NCBI GenBank assembly: GCA_014773175.1
Contig: VXCM01002097.1
Location: 48,225 to 112,224 of the forward strand
Length of the DNA stretch: 64,000 nucleotides
DNA from: Lucifuga dentata
Taxonomy: Eukaryota; Chordata; Actinopteri; Ophidiiformes; Bythitidae
Direction: 5' to 3'
Notes under the pieces: model-generated
Told to the model about the DNA's origin: nothing
Databases searched by the model: none
The model's input: only the letters and a program-made list of their open reading frames with translations
Made by a program: the position numbers and the translations under genes
Part shown: positions 44,001 to 56,022 of the stretch, one piece after another
Layout of the letters: the number at the start of each line of letters is the position of its first letter
Numbering within the stretch: position 1 is the stretch's first letter

Positions 44001-47000
44001 AAAAAAAAAAAAAATGCTAGTTTGAGGCAGAACCTTAATGAGCCTATTTTCACTCAGTTTGCACAACAGTGCTGCAGCAAAGGGAAGTGAGATTGTTTTT
44101 CTGTGTGTTTTTGGACATTAAAGTGTTAAACTGTTTTCAAAATAAGCCTAAATGACAATAAAAACATGGATATCTACCTGATGTGCCCAGGAAAACTACT
44201 TTCCTCGTGAAATAATCATTTTCTAAATGAGAAGTGGAAATACAAATTTTTTTGCGTAAAAGTTTGCAAGATTTCACTTCAATAATGCCAGTGTTTATTT
44301 GGAAGAAGCATCTAGTGGCCATTAGAGGAACTGCAGCTTGTGACACCTTTGCATTTGAGTTTCTGGTTTATATTCCAACAATAACGTCACATTTTTAAAA
44401 AGGCAAACATATACATATGTCCCTGAAACACAGACAGATTTCATCAGAGGGGGGCAGGGTGGCCATGAGGAGTTCCCTCAGGGTTTCATTTTTTTGGCGC
44501 ATGCAGCATTCACTTACACTAATTCATCAGGGAATCAAAGCTGTGAACGTCTCTGTGATAATCTGCTTTTTTTTTTTTTTTTTTTTTTTTTTTTTGACAG
44601 CTTGCTGGAGAAGCTGAGGGCTTTGGTAACCATGAACGAGAACCTGAAGCAGCAAGAGCAGGAGTTCCGCACACACTGCAGAGTCAGTACATGAACACAC
44701 GCACACACACACACACTGAACAGCACAATCATTTATCTCTCTTTAATGTGTGTGTGTGTGTGTAACATGTAGGAGGAGATGTCCCGTCTACAGCAGAACA
44801 TTGAGGAGTTGAAGACAGCATCAGGAAATGAGACTGAAGAGGAGAAGGTAAAGATCCTATCATATCCAAAAATACACAACTTTATTATAGGGCTGGACGA
44901 TATAAATGATATGTAATCACATCACAATATAAAAAAAAGCTTCAACATAAAAATGAGGATGTCAGTATAAAGTGGATAGAAAATCGTGCTTGAATATGTT
45001 AGGAAGTTAATGACGGCTCAAGCAGCCAATAGCATGTCAGAACTAGAACAAACTATCCAATCAGGTGGCAGTGTCATAATAAAGCCCGCCCACTTCCTCA
45101 AAGCAGTGTTTAGCTAAACATGAACTCGCCGCAGCCTGTGTGGTGACACGTGAGCAAAAGTCAGACAAAGATGTCAGAAAGCGATGAAACTCCAGAGGGA
45201 AAAAAGAAAGTAAAACTCAGCAGCGTTACTGTAACAAAGAAAGTGATGCTGTGGGTAAGAAGGTAAAAAATGTCAGCGGTGTGACGTCATTTTGGTTATT
45301 TAAAGTCTGACACTAAACAGAGCAGCCATGTTCTCTGGAGAATTAGCCAGAAGCCAGCGCTGACTGTTTATTAATGTGGATTTATTTATCAAGGACGACT
45401 GAAATTTTCAGTTTTTCAGTTCATACTATTGTTGGTTATTTTTTTACATTCAGAACATTGCATAAAGAAAATGTTCAAATAAATCTTAACATTTAATTGA
45501 CTTGAAATGCAGCAGAATCTTTGCCATGATTTATATTGTGATATATATCGATAACGATCAATATAAAAAAAATATGATTAAAAAAAAATAGTTCATGTCA
45601 TCCAGCCCTACTTTATTAACCATTTCTCTAATATGACGCATATTCATGAAGACTTGTTTAAACACTGCTGCTAGTATTTTCTTCCCTCAAAGTACATTTA
45701 ATTCTATGTCAACGTTACAATATGGGTATACGGTATATTTGCTTTATAATTTTTACAGCATCCTTTCAGCCTAATCAGTTTGTTTAATCATGTTTTTTTT
45801 TTTTTTTTTTTTTTCAGGAGCGGAATGAGCTGATAGACAAACAGTACAACACGGACAGAGAGAAGCTCCAGAAGCTCCGTCTGCTGATGGTAAACACTAA
45901 ACATCACACAAGATTAGATGAGATGAAGCTGGAATTAGGTCAGCAGATAAAACACCACGGATCAGAACGGAATATGAGAGAAGAAATTAACGGCAAAAGT
46001 TTGTGAGATTTAACGATAAGTGTAGAAATTCAGCTCCTATTTTCTGTCTTTGTTCAGTTAGAAACCAAACTCATGAAAATCTTTAGGGGTTACAGTTGAA
46101 AAGTAAAAAAGTAATAAATCTGCAAAGACAATTTCCACATGGATTTTCAGAAGAAATCATACAATCATATACAACTTGACCAATATGGCTGATATTTGAG
46201 CAAACATATTGGACAATATATCCATGATATTGATGTAGTTCACATGATCAGATTTGCAGAAGTCACGTATTCAAAAAAATGTTTTCTGATCTAATAGTGA
46301 CAAAGTATTTATTAGCCTATGATCTGTTTAATCCATAGACTCTTTGAACATTTTTATCAACTGACACATTAAAGGACCATGCCATCCATTTTGCATGTTT
46401 GAGCCTAATATATTCAATTTTCATACATGTAACGTTACTGACAATCATTTCCCAAAGCATACTACTGGAACGGTGAATTAAAATTGTTTTTCCTACCTTC
46501 CAGACCTCCATTGGTTTCAGTTCATTCTGCTATTAAAATCAACTTGTTGATACTTGAAACGTTCTTGGGATAGGTAATCCATCATCACCAACAAGACGTG
46601 TATTCAGGTTTTTTTTTTAGAAGTTATGTAATTTTAACATTTAAGCGCAATAAAAAGCGTGGAGTGAATGTACTGTATGCCTCCACCAGGGAATATAGTC
46701 CCAAAAGAAGACCTGCATTTATGGAAAAATTTAAAGGACCACGACTTCATAAGGCTGCGTAACCCTGTCAGTGACATGTATGAAAACTGAATATATTAGG
46801 CTCAAACATGCAAAATGGCTGGTATAGTCCTTTAAAAGCTGCTCCACGATATTTATTTCATAATACTGCGTCCACACGTGGGATGCTAGCAGTAGGATCT
46901 AGTCAACACGGACTTTAAGCAGCGACGGACGTGAGGGTCGCTATGGTGACTGGAAATTGATCTGTGCTGTTTTGCGCAGGCATAAAATTGGCCTGTAAAA

Positions 47001-49963
47001 AAAAGTTTCCCCTAGTAGATCTACAGGCTGCAGGGAGTCGGTTAGTTCATGTATGAATAAAACAACAGAGGTCTGTTATCCAGTCACTGTAGCCATCCTC
47101 CTAGCCACCGTAGCTTAAAGTTCCAATGTCACTGCCTCGCGCTCCATTTCAAGCTGAACAGGAATGTTCTTCATGCTGCCGCAGGCTCGGAGGAACCGTG
47201 AGATCGCCATCTTGCAGAGGAAGATCGACGAGGTGCCGAGCCGGGCTGAGCTGACCCAGTACCAGAAGAGATTTATTGAACTCTACAGCCAAGGTGGGCT
47301 TTCTCTTCCTCAGAAACTAGCCTAAGCCGGGACTCAGCAAACAAACGAAAACAAGTTAAAGGACCATACTGGCGATCATGCATCTTTCAGCCCAATAAGT
47401 ACAACCCGCATCATGTTATGTTACTGACAACCAATTTCCAAAACATAAAACTATATTTTAGACTTCATGTTATTTTTTCACATCCCCTAATCTTTCAAAA
47501 CCAAATGTTCAGGGATTTCAATGTTTTGCATGCTAACACTTTTGCACGATTACAGAAGGTACAGCCATTTTAATTTCTTGGTAAAGCCAGCTTCTCCTGG
47601 GACTATATTCCCTGGCGTAGACATACATTTTCTTCCGTGCAGCTCCGGTTCAATAAAGGCTACTTTGGCAAAAAAAAACAACAAAAAACTAACAGACATT
47701 GTACATGTTGGGCTCCAACGTGCAAGTGCCGGTATGGTCCTTTAAATATTTTTCTGTCAGAAATGAGTTTTAGAAATCAAGAGCAAAGATTAAAAAACTG
47801 AATCTAATCTCTTCCAATTTGTCTTGTCCATTCCAGTTTCTGCTACACATAAAGAGACCAAGCAGTTCTTCACCCTGTACAACACGTTAGATGACAAGAA
47901 GGTTTATCTAGAGAAAGAGGTAAGCCATCCATCCATCCATTCCCTGTACCTGCTTATCCTGTACAGGGTAAAATTTGACTTTGTGCTGTTGCTCACTCTG
48001 ACAGGCAGTAAACCATAATAATGATCCTGTACAGAAACAATTTCATCTTCAGCACACCAGAATAATTTCAGTTGGAGAAAATACTGTTTCTATGTTTTGC
48101 TTTAAACCAAAATTAGTCTCCAAAATCAATTAGAGATATCTGTTTTGAGTTGACAGTAAAATCATCTGGTACTTAGAATTTTAATTTTTTGCTTTGAAAG
48201 GCACCTCCTTTTCAACAATTGCAGATATACAATATTTTGAAGACTTGTTTTCCAGAATTGCTGTGGTTTGTGCATTCCCACACCTTTTCCCATCTAGATG
48301 TACAATGTACGGATCTGGAACGTCAGCTGACCATTGGTTCAGTTTATTTGGGGTGATAAAAGTTCTTGTAAGCCATTTTTGTTTTGCCAGCAGCTCAGGC
48401 CTGACTCAGCTGGAGTTTTGGGAGGGGGCCTGAAAAAGACAGTAACTAAAGCAGCCTGTTTTCACTCAGTGTCCACAGCAGCACTGCAGCAAGAAAGAGT
48501 ACAAATGGATCAGGGTGGGAGTTTTATTTGCAAATTAAAAGCATTGCAAAGGTATAAAATAGACCCCTACACGAAAATAAGAATGTGGAAATCTGCATAA
48601 TTAAACTTGTAACTATTATCAGACTTGGATTAGAGCAGGCATAGGCAAGTGGTGGCCTGGGGGCCGGATACGGCCATTCCTTTAATCTATCAGGCCCTCG
48701 AATGACTTCTCAATTAATAAAAATGAAAATTATAAAATTGTTTTCCTTTGTTAATACCACCATCCATCAGCAAAGGGCGCTCACTCATTACTGAAGCTGC
48801 TTTATGAGACACGTTCCTGTTAGCTCCTGTGTCGGCCGTTATTTTATATGTTGTTGCTAAATCAGGTAAAATAGGAAAGATGAGTGTCAAGAAAAGAAAA
48901 GTTGACTTAGAAAACGGTTCATTCCAGTCACGATGGGAAACGGATTAGCTTTTTACAGAATTTAAAGGCAAGCCGATGTGTTTGGTGTGTCTGGAAACAA
49001 TCCCAACGATAAAGGACTTCAGCTCCAGTTGCTACAACGCTATGCATAAAGACAATATGACAGGTTTTGATGGCCCTTTGACCATGAGAATTAATTTTAT
49101 TGGCCCCCATCCTCATCAAAGTTGCCCGTCCCTGGATTAGAGTCTAATTAGAATCTGATTAGAGTCCAAAACTGATCACTTGAAACTTTTTCCGCTTCTG
49201 TAGGTGAATCTGCTGAATTCCATTCATGACAACTTCCAACAGTGAGTAGAAATAAACTGTTGTTGTTCTTTATGATGTTGACATTATTATATTAGTGTAA
49301 TAGTTTACAAACTATTAGTGGGGTGTTTTAAGTCACATATATAATCTGCTGTTCTCTCAGTGTTTTTATGAGTTTTGCATGTGGGAGTAAATGATGATGA
49401 TAATGATTAATGATGATGATGTAGTAGTAAACTCGTGTGCTGTGATCCAGGGCCATGTCGTCTTCAGCAGCCAAAGACCAGTTCCTGAGGCAGATGGAGC
49501 AGATCGTGGAGGGAATCAAACAGAGTCGCATCAAGGTTTGTTATTCTCTCTTATACCAGGAGCCAAAAGTAAGTTGTTTTTTTTTCACCGTATCAACAGC
49601 ATCTGTCACAGCATTTTTGACACCTGCTTCCTTCTGTCTGCTCATTCAGATGGAGAAGAAAAAGCAGGAGAACAAAATGAGAAGAGATCAGCTGAATGAC
49701 GAGTACCTGGAGCTGTTAGACAAGCAGAGGCTGTACTTCAAAACCGTCAAGGACTTTAAGGAGGTAAATGTCAGACTTTAACGGACAGTTTGAGAGACGC
49801 TGGGTTCGTATGACCGGCAGCCAGAAATTCAACAAATACACCAATAGAATAAAATCCAGATTAATAATAATTAAAGATATTATATTAATGTTTATTCTAT
49901 CAACAGGAGTGCCGGAAGAACGAGATGCTGCTGTCCAAGCTGAGGACGAAGGGCGCATCCTAG
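35040..49963 (+). CDS. ccdc93: Coiled-coil domain-containing protein 93 (CCC complex)
   Basis: Subunit, with CCDC22 and COMMD proteins, of the CCC complex, which works with Retriever and WASH on endosomes to recycle membrane cargo. Twenty-three coding exons: 35040-35126, 35547-35660, 36004-36098, 36235-36346, 36744-36842, 38115-38171, 38321-38421, 39403-39439, 40687-40785, 41504-41554, 41820-41906, 42675-42791, 42882-42944, 43813-43886, 44601-44682, 44773-44847, 45818-45889, 47185-47293, 47837-47919, 49204-49241, 49451-49535, 49650-49763, 49907-49963. All phases join, giving 635 residues (human 631). The N-terminal NN-CH-like domain (about 30-170) has [20 protein letters not shown] and [20 protein letters not shown]. 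The rest is coiled coil with QTKQ-like heptads and the segments [27 protein letters not shown] and [17 protein letters not shown]. Exon 8 ends at GAT before GTAGGT; the GTATTT site 4 bases later would break the frame. Confidence 0.97.
36925..38034. mobile_element. Old TTAA MITE interrupted by a young one
   Basis: 36925-36969 (TTAAAGGGTGAGTTTGC...cccacataca) and 37546-38034 (gttgctgacaac...AATGGTCCTTAA) are the two parts of an old copy. The young copy 36970-37545 sits between them at a TTAA. Intron 5 of ccdc93. Confidence 0.7.
36970..37545. mobile_element. Young TTAA-target MITE
   Basis: TTAAAGGACCATACTGTCC to GGTATGGTCCTTTAA, about 576 bp, in ccdc93 intron 5. Confidence 0.85.
38420..38935. 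repeat. Long polypyrimidine tract in ccdc93 intron 7
   Basis: About 500 bases almost purely C and T on the plus strand, with CTCT, TCCC and TTCC runs. Includes a seam at N 38634 with about 64-bp copies. Such tracts can form triplex DNA, and they give long spurious frames on both strands. Confidence 0.9.
39520..40255. mobile_element. DNA-transposon relic with MADF-like fragment
   Basis: The part 39600-39870 resembles 4780-5510 ('caatgagcccaa', 'gagaaagc.gagagttttgact', 'cacagataa'), so it belongs to the same old repeat family. At 40165-40255 an ATG begins [17 protein letters not shown] followed by CLYDAS, which looks like the start of a MADF/Myb-type domain found in Harbinger-associated proteins, then a stop. 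Dead remnant in ccdc93 intron 8. Confidence 0.4.
40799..41384. mobile_element. Young TTAA-target MITE
   Basis: TTAAAGGACCATACCG to GGTATGGTCCTTTAA, about 586 bp, beginning only 14 bases after the donor of ccdc93 exon 9. Confidence 0.85.
44567..44595. repeat. Poly-T tract before ccdc93 exon 15
   Basis: About 29 T bases form the whole polypyrimidine tract of the acceptor TTTTTTGACAG at 44600. A length-variable splice signal. Confidence 0.85.
44888..45610. mobile_element. hAT element, non-autonomous, with 8-bp target duplication
   Basis: Begins TAGGGCTGGACGATAT and ends ATCCAGCCCTA (inverted ends), flanked by perfect CTTTATTA duplications at 44880-44887 and 45611-45618. The interior holds a short frame [15 protein letters not shown], perhaps the remains of a hAT N-terminus, and no transposase. 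Intron 16 of ccdc93. Confidence 0.85.
46369..46835. mobile_element. Young TTAA-target MITE, internally deleted
   Basis: TTAAAGGACCATGCCATCC to GGTATAGTCCTTTAA in reverse orientation. About 120 bp shorter than full length: the stretch after 'cataaggctgcgtaac' jumps straight to the right inverted repeat. ccdc93 intron 17. Confidence 0.8.
47356..47745. mobile_element. TTAA-target MITE, old subfamily, shortened
   Basis: TTAAAGGACCATACTGGCG to GGTATGGTCCTTTAA, about 390 bp, with 'gggactatattccctggcg' inside. ccdc93 intron 18. Confidence 0.7.
48636..49134 (+). mobile_element. hAT element carrying a ZBED-like fragment
   Basis: 499 bp between perfect 8-bp duplications GATTAGAG (48628-48635 and 49135-49142). 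Ends CAGGCATAGGCAAG and inverse CAGGGACGGGCAACTT. Inside, from 48880, are MSVKKRKVD and, after a stop, [15 protein letters not shown], which resembles the start and zinc-finger region of ZBED/GTF2IRD2-type hAT proteins. Truncated and dead. ccdc93 intron 19. Confidence 0.85.
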
Positions 49964-50232
49964 CCCTCATGCTGCTGCACACTAACTCGTCTGTGGTTTG
50001 ATGGATTGCATCTCTGGGAGCTTCAGAGGTTCATTTTCCATGACATTCCACACTAAGTTTAATCATGTAACAGACAATTTCTACCATTTATGACTTAAAT
50101 CTTCATGTACTCCTATGCCACTCACGTGCCAAATCCAACTTACAGCCGAAAATACCTGAGATAGCGCACTCCTTTTCTGATGTTTCAAATGTCCAGTTTT
50201 CGGTTTTGGTGCATCCAACTTTATACAGCCTT

Positions 50233-50238
50233 AATAAA
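50233..50238 (+). terminator. ccdc93: ccdc93 polyadenylation signal
   Basis: AATAAA 270 bases after the ccdc93 stop; the first such hexamer in the sense direction. Confidence 0.65.
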
Positions 50239-51149
50239 TCTAACATTTACAACAGAACCTTTTTTGAATGATTTAAATGTTTTTGAGTCTTGGATATGAT
50301 TCATTCTGTCAGACACTGTGCTGATTAAAGAAGAAGTGTTATCAGCTGATGCTGAATCTGAAGGAAACATCCTGTGTCACTAACACACCTCACATCTCAC
50401 GGAGAAAACACACAAGCAGGACAGGAAAACACGGCCATCACCATAATATCAAAGAAATTCAAAGAGTTTCCCAGACAGGGAAAGTAATAAACTTAGGTTT
50501 GGAAGTTTGGGAACATTGGTGTATTTTACTAATTATCCACTATATAGGGAATATGCTAGCGTAAGAATCGCCCATAAATTTTCATGTTTTAGATAGAAAT
50601 TTGATATTCACCAAGGACGTATTAAAATTATTTAGCTATATAGCAAAGGCATTAATGATGTTGCAAATGACTTGCTGCTTGAAATGGCTGAATTATAACT
50701 AATTATTCACGTATGCCCCATTTTAAGCAGCTATTGTTTGTGTCCTAATGATAAAATCTTCGCTCATTCTTAATTATGTTTAAATGCTAATTGGTTATTA
50801 CAGACACCTTTGTAGTGCTGTTAGCACACTGGAAATGCATCACTTTGTTCAAATAAGCAGGTAAATTGTCTTTATTGGGTGGCCAGGTACTGGCATTCCT
50901 AAAGTTGAATTCTGGGTTTCAAAACATAACAGTTTTATGAATTGAAGTTAATCCATGTGTCAAATCACCAAGAAACCGGAGATTTTATGCAGTTTGTCAT
51001 GAGAGAAAAGGGCAAACTGGATCTAATAATACGTATTAGTATCATCTGCAACAGTGAAAAGACAACTCTGGATGATGATAAACTTTTGAAAGTTTGCGTA
51101 TGAGAATAGAATAAATAAATAACAGACATTTTTATTTTCATTGCAGAAA

Positions 51150-51458
51150 ATCTGCCGATGTGCATTTTCTTCTGTGCAGCTCCATGTTGAACCGATTAAA
51201 TTAAGAAACTTTGGGAAAAAAAAAAAAAAGGAATGATATTTGGTTCACTGTGATCACATATCAAGTCTCTATAAGTTGATTTTAATCGCTTACTGGAAGG
51301 AACTAAAACCCATGGCTGCCTGGAAAGTAGGAAAAACAATTCTAATATTTACCACTCCAGTAGTATGTTTTGGAAGATGGTTGGCAGTGATGTAATCTGT
51401 ATGCAGGTTGTATTTATTAGACTCAAACATGCAAAAATCACTGGTATGCTCCTTTAAG
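51150..51458. mobile_element. TTAA-target MITE, old subfamily, 5'-truncated
   Basis: From 'cgatgtgcattttcttctgt' (old-subfamily interior) to GGTATGCTCCTTTAA. The left end is not found. Confidence 0.55.
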
Positions 51459-52751
51459 GTCATGGGCTAGACTGGCAGCATGTCAGAGGAAAGCACCTTA
51501 GTGTTCTGATGGGATCATAAGATGAGGATAATCTTGAACATAAGAACCTTTTGGGCCATTTAAAGCCATTTAACCTTATGGAGTCTCAAATTTTTCAAGA
51601 AAATTATTAATTCAAGAAAAATAAATAAATACAAAAATCAAACAAATCATTTAAAAAAAAAAGTTGTCAATTTTCCATTTGACTCTATAAGATGCTAGAA
51701 AATAAAAAAGTCTCCAAAAATCAGCAAATTGTGTCAAAAGTAAGTTTAGACTCCAGAGGGTTAAAGCTTTATTAACAAATAAAATATAACAGCATAATAA
51801 TTAAACATCAGAAACAGCCTGTAAAATAAGCAATATGTCAGCAGGCTGAGCTGACGTTGCCTGACTGTAAAAAGTAACTCAGTGCGTGTTATGTGTTACA
51901 TGTTTGTTCTTCAGCTCTTCTATCAGCCTCAGGCTCCAATCTAAGCGATTATGATACCGAACAGTTTGCATGTCTCTGACACGCGGGATATTCCTAAACA
52001 AAGTCTGAGACTTTATCTCTGAACTGTTACACTGTGTTCAGCTGTTCAAGTAAAAATGTAAACTGGATAGTTTATTTTGGTACAAAAATATAAAATTAAC
52101 AGTAAGGATACACACCATTGCACTTATTTGTACCAAAAAAGGTGTCAGCTGAATTTTCTGCTTATTGTGTCTTCACTCTTCCTTTATAAAACAGTCAGAC
52201 GTCACAAATCAGAACTACTTCAGAATAAATAGACAACATAAAGTGGAATTACAGAAATCAACAAAAGGAAAAACAAAAAAAAAAAGAGTCAACATTCAAG
52301 CTGTTTTGTACTCGTTGATTACATTATCTTTAAGTCACCAAATAAACTACGTTTTCAGTTCAACAGAAAATTTATGCCACAGATTAACAGAAATACATCT
52401 GTTTTTAACATTTCTCACCTTTTTCTTTTTAAACACACACTCCTCACCTGTTATATCATCTATCTCTCATCTTAAACAACTTTTGATATTAGACATTACT
52501 TTGAACTTTATACATAAATTGGGCAATTTTAGTTTACCAAGTCTTGAAATTTTAAAGCCTGTAAAATAATAAACAATTTATTAGATGATTCCTGATTACC
52601 TTATTAATTATTGTTATGGCTCTCTTTTGTAGAATAAAATTAGACTTTGTATTTGATTTATATGTATTTCCCCATACCTGTATGGAGAAATTACAGCATG
52701 TAATGTATGGTAGTACAAATGAACAATGCAAAGTGTATAACATATTCTGGT

Positions 52752-53344
52752 GTAAAGGACCGTACCACCATTTTGCATGTTTGAGCCTAATATATTCAAT
52801 TTTCATACACATTACGTTACTGACAATCATTTACCAAAGGATAAAACCGTATTTCAGCTTTCCTGATATTGTGCAAAACCTCTTAATCTTTTAAAATCAA
52901 ATATTAAAGTGATACACCCACCTTAAAAATTCATGTTTCTCCTGCTAATAGTTACACAGCCTTATGAAGTCACGGTCCTTTAAATTTTTCCATAAACGCA
53001 GGTCTTCTTTTGGGACTATATTCTCTGGTGGAGGCATACATTCACTCCACACTTTTTACTGCACTTAAACGCTAAAATTATCTAACTTATTTAAAAAAAA
53101 AAAAACCTGAATACACGTCTTGTTGGTGATGATGGATTACCTATCCCAAGAACGTTTCCAGTATCAACAAGTTGATTTTAATAGCAGAATGAACTGAAAC
53201 CAATGGAGGTCTGGAAGGTAGGAAAAACATTTTTAATTCACCGTTCCAGTAGTATGCTTTGGGAAATGATTGTCAGTAACCTTACATGTATGAAAATTGA
53301 ATATATTAGGCTCAAACATGAAAAATGGTGATATGGTCCTTTAA
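52752..53344. mobile_element. Young TTAA-target MITE
   Basis: Starts GTAAAGGACCGTACCACC (terminal T changed to G) and ends GATATGGTCCTTTAA, about 593 bp. Confidence 0.85.
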
Positions 53345-53693
53345 CTAGTTGAAACGGATTAGCACATGTCGCTTCAGAAACATCAGGTTTGTATGTAGCG
53401 TTAGTGAACCATCATTGATAACGTGTTCTAATCTTCCATATCACTGCGTCTGTTTAGTGCTTCTGGACAAGCAAAATGTCCTTGAAATGATGTTAGAGAC
53501 ATTAGCAGATGTCCAAACTCCTTTCAGAAAGGAAAAGCTGTGCTTCTTTCTCTAAACTAGACGTCAGTGGATTTGGGTGAAAAGCCTGAAGGGTTCATCC
53601 TTTAACGAGCGCGATTTAATCATCAGCATTCATCCTGTGATGATTAGGATGATTATCAATAACAAAATTCATTCCAAATTTTCACAGTATCTA

Positions 53694-53986
53694 TTAAAGG
53701 ACCATACCAGTGGTTTTGCATGTTCGAGCCCAATGAATACAACCCGTGTACACATTACATTACTGACAACATTTTCCAAAATATGAGCATAGATATTTTT
53801 CCAAATCCCCCAAATCTTTCAAAATCAAATGTTCAGGTGATATAATGTTTTACCTGCTAACATGAATGCCTGAACATACAAGCCACAGTCCTTATTTAAT
53901 TTCTCAGTCAAAGCAGTTTTGTCCTGGGACTGTATGTGGGTATTTATTGGGCTTCCATATGCAGAATCACCAGTATGGTCCTTTAA
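53694..53986. mobile_element. TTAA-target MITE, old subfamily, short
   Basis: TTAAAGGACCATACCAGTGG to CCAGTATGGTCCTTTAA, about 293 bp with a large internal deletion. Confidence 0.7.
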
Positions 53987-54151
53987 TCTCTGCTGAAGGG
54001 GCTCCAATAAAGTATGGACTAGAGGGTATACTTCTGTATTTTAGTTTAAATAAATTTGAAAAAATAAAAGTAATATGTCTACATCGCTGCAAAAAAGGAT
54101 CTATTTCCTGGTGCGCGTGTGCGCGCATGCGTGAGATAGAGATATTGTATG

Positions 54152-54161
54152 CATAAAAAGG
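54152..54161 (+). promoter_or_regulatory. TATA-like box of the FGF gene
   Basis: CATAAAAAGG about 165 bases before the chosen start codon; a second AT-rich motif, GATAAAAGG, lies at 54171-54179. The region between has alternating GCGCGC/GTGTGT. Position fits a short 5'UTR. Confidence 0.4.
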
Positions 54162-54316
54162 CTGGGAGGAGATAAAAGGAGGGAGTGTGTGTGGAGGAGA
54201 TGACAGCGACGGTGGTTCACCAGTGTTTTCAGACTTTAAGCGTGGACGTGCAGGGCCGCGGAGAGTCTTTCAGCAGGACTGTGACACACGTGGACTATGG
54301 TCGTGGGCTCTCAGGG

Positions 54317-55917
54317 ATGATCATTATGTCCGTGCTGTCTCCCGGGTTTCTGCTGGTCCTGGCCGTGTGCGCGCTGCCGGTGAACGCGCACAAACATGAA
54401 GCGGTTGTTTCAGTGGAGGAGCGAGCGNCGTGTGCGCGCTGCCGGTGAACGCGCACAAACATGAAGCGGTTGTTTCAGTGGAGGAGCGAGCGAGCCGCCT
54501 GCGTGGACTGTGGAAGATCTACATGAGAGATTCCACGCTGAACAGAAAAGGTGAGAAACACCTTGGAAATGTTATTTCATCATTCTGTCAGGATTTAATC
54601 TGACAGTGAATAACTTTGATTTGTGCTGCAGTTAACGATTATTTATTATTGATTAACGTAGAAATTATTTTGAGATTTTTTTTTTTTTTTTNATTTTTTT
54701 TTTTTTTTGTCATTTTGTAGTTTTATTTTAGAAATTCTTTATTTTGCTGCTTAAAAAGAGAATCTGGACATTTCTGTTAAACCCGCCAATTTTCTATAAA
54801 TTTCTAGAAAATTATTCTGAAAACAAAAAATGCTGGAAAAAAGTTTACAATTAAACTTAATTAATTTTTTTGAAAATGTTAAAATATATTATGAATAAAA
54901 TAATAATAAATTGGAGTCTTGAAAATTTGTAGAAAATTTTGAAGCCAGAAAAAAATTACACATAAATTTTAAAAGATTAAAGAAAGTTTGCAAATGAATA
55001 AAAGGGTTTCTTAAATTCTTCTTCAAATTATTTCTAGAGAATTTCAAAAACATTTAAAGCTGTTCTTAAATAGATAAAATGATCAATCAGTTATGAATTA
55101 CTGGTGATTTATCATCAGTTTTGAAGTTGCAAATGACTGAGAGGATAAAACAAGATAATTTGTTAAAGTTTATCAAATATAAACTATCATGACAAAAGTT
55201 TAAACAGATAAGCGGTTAAAAAAAAGATGATAATTTTAAAATTAAGCAGGATTTTAGCCCAAAATCCACAACATGCAAATGCAAAAAGGAGAAATAAAGT
55301 GCAAAGAATTTCAGAGTTTTTACAGTTTACAAATAAACAAAAATGTGTTCTATAGATAGTATAATATTCTGAATAGGTACTTTAGGACTCAAATACATAA
55401 TCTTGTAAACTGCAATATGTATAAATAACATAAAATTACATGCAGCAGCATTTCATAAAGAAACTTTTATAAGTAGAAGTTAAGAGTTTTCAGACAAACT
55501 CAGAGTAAAATTATTTTTACAGCAATCAATTTTATTTGAATTTACTTTTATATAATCTATTCCAAGGCTACTGTTATGGTAAGGTTTTTTATTTTTTAAT
55601 TCTAAAATACATTGTTTTGTACTTTTTGCAAAAACATTGCAAAATGAAAATAACAAGGAAATCTGCATCATATTTTGCATTTACGCTTCTGAATTGAAGT
55701 CATTTCTACATGGATAAAATAACTCAACTCTGTCTCAAACAACCAATCATCTCTTTCAGCTGCAGGTTTTCCTCATCCAATCAGAGGAGAGATCAAAGAT
55801 CAGCTGCTCTACTGCCGCGTGGGGATTGGCTACCATCTACAGATTCTGCCCAGTGGCTCCGTGGGAGGCGTCCACAAACCCACACCACACTGTAAGTCCT
55901 GCATGAGTTACAGGTTG

Positions 55918-55960
<43 letters not shown>

Positions 55961-55979
55961 TGAGNTGAGTTACAGGTTG

Positions 55980-56022
<43 letters not shown>

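Larger units (their letters stand above)
50260..54150. other. Intergenic DNA between ccdc93 and the FGF gene
   Basis: AT-rich; no gene seen. It contains an old TTAA MITE 3' part (51150-51458), a young full copy (52752-53344) and a short old copy (53694-53986). Confidence 0.5.
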
